Assembly (NCBI GenBank): GCA_902763185.1
Contig: CACWQT010000002.1
Coordinates: 1-64,000, forward strand
From: an uncultured Rhodospirillales bacterium
GTDB taxonomy: Bacteria > Pseudomonadota > Alphaproteobacteria > RF32 > CAG-239
DNA: 64,000 bases
Direction of reading: 5' to 3'
In this document: positions 61,846 to 64,000 of the stretch, in pieces
Layout of the letters: each line of letters begins with the position of its first letter
Position numbering within the stretch: the stretch's first letter is position 1
Program-made: the position numbers and the translations under genes
The notes under the pieces: generated by a model
The model's input: the letters and a program-made list of their open reading frames with translations, nothing else
Told to the model about the DNA's origin: nothing
The model's database searches: none

Positions 61846-61911
61846 AACCGCCATACTTCCGTCTGGCTTTCGCTAGTAGTCGAACCCACATTCTCGTGGG
61901 TTCGAGTTCCA
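61846..61911. repeat. Family C repeat, copy 3
   Basis: ACCGCCATACTTCCGTCTGG (61847-61866) continues as CTTTCGCTAGTAGTCGAACC. Arms GCCA/TGGC and TCGAACCCAC/GTGGGTTCGA are paired. It lies downstream (minus strand) of tRNA-Arg. Confidence 0.7.
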
Positions 61912-61922
61912 AATTCATTATT

Positions 61923-61965
61923 CACCACTAAAAAACCACCCACAAGGGGTGGCTTTTTAGTGGTG
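61923..61965 (-). terminator. tRNA-Arg trailer terminator
   Basis: On the minus strand CCACCC/GGGTGG with loop CTTGT is flanked by CACCACTAAAAA/TTTTTAGTGGTG, whose left arm is the tRNA 3' end. Confidence 0.8.
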
Positions 61966-62037
61966 ACAGCGGCGGGACTCGAACCCACTACCCACAGTTT
62001 AGGAAACTGTTGCTCTATCCTGATGAGCTACGCCGCC
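61961..62037 (-). tRNA. tRNA-Arg (anticodon CCT)
   Basis: Read on the minus strand, the acceptor GGCGGCG pairs with CGCTGTC (two G-U pairs) and ACCA is encoded. The anticodon stem ACAGT/ACTGT encloses TTCCTAA, so the anticodon is CCT (AGG codons). The T arm is GTGGG-TTCGAGT-CCCGC. Confidence 0.95.
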
Positions 62038-62085
62038 AAAACACCCTATTTATAGTGCGCACTTTGCTATTTTGCAAGCATTAAT

Positions 62086-63675
62086 TTAACCTAAAGACGC
62101 ACTGATGAGCTCTTTAGTATAGTCCTCTTTCGGATTCATAAATATACTTTCAGCACTGCCTCGCTCAACAATCACGCCTCGTTTCATCACTGCCACCTCA
62201 TGCGAAATAGCTCTGACTGCCCGCATATCATGTGAAATAAAGAGATAGGCAATCCCGCGCTCTTTTTGTATCTTTTTTAAGAGCTTAATAATTTCTGCCT
62301 GCACCGTCACATCCAAAGCCGATGTCGGCTCATCTAAGATAATCACCTTAGGCTCCACGGCAAGCGCACGTGCAATTGCAATTCTCTGCCGCTGTCCACC
62401 TGAAAACTCATGCGGGTATAAATTCAAAATTCCCTCGTCTTTAAGCCCGACAGCCGCCAAAACCTCTAAGATACGTTTTTCAATTTCTTTTTTATTCAAA
62501 TCGGGAAAATGAATTTTTATCCCCTCACCGACAATCTCTTTTATCGTCATTCTGGGATTTAGCGAATTATACGGATCTTGAAACACCACCTGCACTGCTT
62601 TTCTAAAATCTTTTTCATTGGTAATATGCACGGACTTTGCCGTCAAAATCTCCCCCTTATATTTAATAAGATTGGCCATACACATCCCAAGGGTTGTTTT
62701 CCCCGAACCAGATTCGCCGACTAATCCTAATGTTTTTCCTTCATAAAGCACCAACGAAACATCTTTAACCGCATCAATCTTTTGCAATACCTTGCCAAAC
62801 AAATTCTTTTTAATCGGGAAGCTGACCGTAATACCACGCGCTTCCAGCAGGCGTCTGGCAGCAAAATTGGACTGTAAAGACGTTCGTGAAAACGCTGCTA
62901 ACAGCTCTTTGGTATAGGGATGAGAGGGGGCATTAAAGATATTACCGACACTACCTTCTTCCACAATCACCCCTTGTCGCATCACCAATACGCGATTGGC
63001 AATCTTTTTGACCACATTCAAATCATGAGAGATAAAAATCACCGCCATATTGAGCTTTTCTTTAAGCCTTAATATCAAATCCAAAATTTGCTTCTGCACT
63101 GTTACATCTAATGCGGTTGTCGGCTCATCGGCAATCAATATTTTCGGATTATTGGCAACGGCCATCGCAATCATCACCCGTTGTCGCTGCCCGCCCGAAA
63201 GCTCAAACGGATACGCGTTCATCCGCTCATTAGCATTATCAATCCCAACCATACGAAGCAAATATCTGGCTCTTGCCTTTGCTTTTATAGATGATACTTT
63301 TTTATGCTCGCGAATAATCTCGGCAATCTGCTCTCCGACCTTTATCAGTGGATTAAGCGAACTCATCGGCTCTTGAAAAATCATACTGATTTCATCACCT
63401 CGGATTGCCTGCCACTCAACTGGAGAAAGCTCAGTTAATTCTTTATTTTCAAACATAATGGAATTAGTGCTTTTATAAAGCACTTTATGTGTATCCAATA
63501 ACCCCATAAGCGAAAGTGCTGTTACCGATTTACCAGAGCCGGATTCACCAACAATTGCTAATACCTCACCGGCATAAACTTCAAACTTGCTGTTATAAAC
63601 CGCCGAAAATAAACTGCCATCGTCGCGAATAAAACGCACATTCAAACTTTTGACGTTAAGTAATGGTTCAGTCAT
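62086..63675 (-). CDS. yejF: Peptide ABC transporter ATP-binding protein, two-domain YejF type
   Basis: The 529-aa protein holds two complete ABC ATPase domains. Walker A is GESGSGKSVTA in the first and GESGSGKTTLG in the second. The signatures are LSGGQRQRVMIA and FSGGQRQRIAIA, and Walker B motifs are ILIADEPTTALDVT and VIILDEPTSALDVT. Fused oligopeptide/dipeptide ATPases of this size and layout match YejF, whose system imports peptides. The start overlaps the stop of yejE by 4 nt (ATGA). Upstream genes (yejB, yejA) would be outside the window. Confidence 0.9.
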   Translation of the reverse strand: MTEPLLNVKSLNVRFIRDDGSLFSAVYNSKFEVYAGEVLAIVGESGSGKSVTALSLMGLLDTHKVLYKSTNSIMFENKELTELSPVEWQAIRGDEISMIFQEPMSSLNPLIKVGEQIAEIIREHKKVSSIKAKARARYLLRMVGIDNANERMNAYPFELSGGQRQRVMIAMAVANNPKILIADEPTTALDVTVQKQILDLILRLKEKLNMAVIFISHDLNVVKKIANRVLVMRQGVIVEEGSVGNIFNAPSHPYTKELLAAFSRTSLQSNFAARRLLEARGITVSFPIKKNLFGKVLQKIDAVKDVSLVLYEGKTLGLVGESGSGKTTLGMCMANLIKYKGEILTAKSVHITNEKDFRKAVQVVFQDPYNSLNPRMTIKEIVGEGIKIHFPDLNKKEIEKRILEVLAAVGLKDEGILNLYPHEFSGGQRQRIAIARALAVEPKVIILDEPTSALDVTVQAEIIKLLKKIQKERGIAYLFISHDMRAVRAISHEVAVMKRGVIVERGSAESIFMNPKEDYTKELISASLG

Positions 63676-64000
63676 CGCCGCCTCTTATCCATAGCCTCTC
63701 GCACCCCTTCGCCAATGAAGATAAGCGCTGTTAACAACACCGATAACACAAAAAAGATACTTAAACCAATCCACGGCGCATGAAGATTGTCTTTTCCCTG
63801 CCTTACCAAATCACCGAGTGACGGATATTCCTGCCCCAAACCTAAACCCAAAAAATCAAGCGCGGTTAATGCCACAATACCGCCGGCTAAAATAAACGGC
63901 ACAAAAGTTACCGTTGTGACCAAAGTATTAGGCAAAATATGCCGCCACATAATCCGAAAATTGCTAACACCTATTGCCTTTGCCGCCTTAACATACTCAA
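63672..64000 (-). CDS. yejE: Peptide ABC transporter permease, YejE type, partial
   Basis: The frame is open to the window edge, so the N-terminal part is missing. The visible ~108 residues include the EAA-type coupling loop EYVKAAKAIGVSNFRIMWRH, then ILPNTLVTTVTFVPFILAGGIVALTALDFLG, and the ending NLHAPWIGLSIFFVLSVLLTALIFIGEGVREA (in parts). These fit YejE/DppC permeases. It overlaps yejF by 4 nt. The ATG at 63950 is internal to the permease. Confidence 0.9.
   Translation of the reverse strand, partial: EYVKAAKAIGVSNFRIMWRHILPNTLVTTVTFVPFILAGGIVALTALDFLGLGLGQEYPSLGDLVRQGKDNLHAPWIGLSIFFVLSVLLTALIFIGEGVREAMDKRRR

Overview
The window looks like a piece of an AT-rich alphaproteobacterial chromosome, probably a host- or gut-associated, partly reduced lineage with a fermentative metabolism. 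The taxonomic evidence is gene content and order: a GapR (DUF2312) protein, an ihfB-lapA-accD block, an acpP-fabF-mltG block, an lptF-lptD-surA-ksgA block, prmA next to an M24 aminopeptidase, and a PTS EIIA-HPr pair. Exact genus is not decidable from the sequence alone.

Layout. 1-4.2 kb: end of an autotransporter-like beta barrel, oligoendopeptidase F, a small membrane protein and a stand-alone GlmU-like nucleotidyltransferase. 4.3-11 kb: a DUF2207 membrane protein followed by rfbACDB (dTDP-L-rhamnose synthesis) and a convergent GT-C-type membrane protein. 11-20 kb: a small exported protein with a clear sigma-70 promoter, a class A PBP, polA, mltG, fabF and acpP. 20-28 kb: L-lactate dehydrogenase, a GtrII-like membrane protein, a GT8 glycosyltransferase, pyruvate kinase and gapR. 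27-29 kb: a two-gene arginine decarboxylation/exchange operon resembling chlamydial AaxB/AaxC. 29-38.7 kb (minus strand): ksgA, surA, lptD, lptF, grpE, two small exported proteins, accD, lapA, ihfB and tsaB. 38.8-45.5 kb (plus strand): a kinase-less multi-PAS membrane protein, a charged protein, a small unknown protein, PTS EIIA, HPr, an orphan DNA methyltransferase and ftsH. 45.7-57.5 kb: rnhB, a rhodanese, a lipoprotein, prmA, an aminopeptidase, a thioredoxin-like protein, rplQ, two large unrecognised proteins (one with an internal duplication), a hexapeptide acyltransferase and a sugar isomerase-like protein. 57.6-64 kb: an MliC-like lipoprotein, tRNA-Pro(TGG), tRNA-Arg(CCT), an orphan protein, a P-loop kinase, a Gfo/Idh/MocA oxidoreductase, and a YejF/YejE-type peptide ABC transporter cut by the window end.

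Much of the functional content concerns the envelope: LPS export (LptD, LptF), outer-membrane protein folding (SurA), peptidoglycan (PBP, MltG), rhamnose and glycosyltransferases, fatty-acid synthesis (AcpP, FabF, AccD), and a lysozyme-inhibitor-like lipoprotein. Metabolic genes point to glycolysis ending in lactate and to arginine-dependent acid resistance. Several conserved alphaproteobacterial clusters lack expected members (lptG, pdxA, trp genes, hprK, rpoA next to rplQ), which suggests reduction or rearrangement.

The most unusual feature is the intergenic DNA. At least three families of structured repeats recur, and paired arms differ between copies while remaining complementary. Family A has three copies placed directly at the stop codons of polA, the methyltransferase and ftsH. 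Family B consists of long imperfect hairpins with a conserved GGCTTCC/GGCCTCC bulge, several ending at stop codons. Family C has three copies beside tRNA genes. No CRISPR array, transposase, prophage or rRNA gene was seen.
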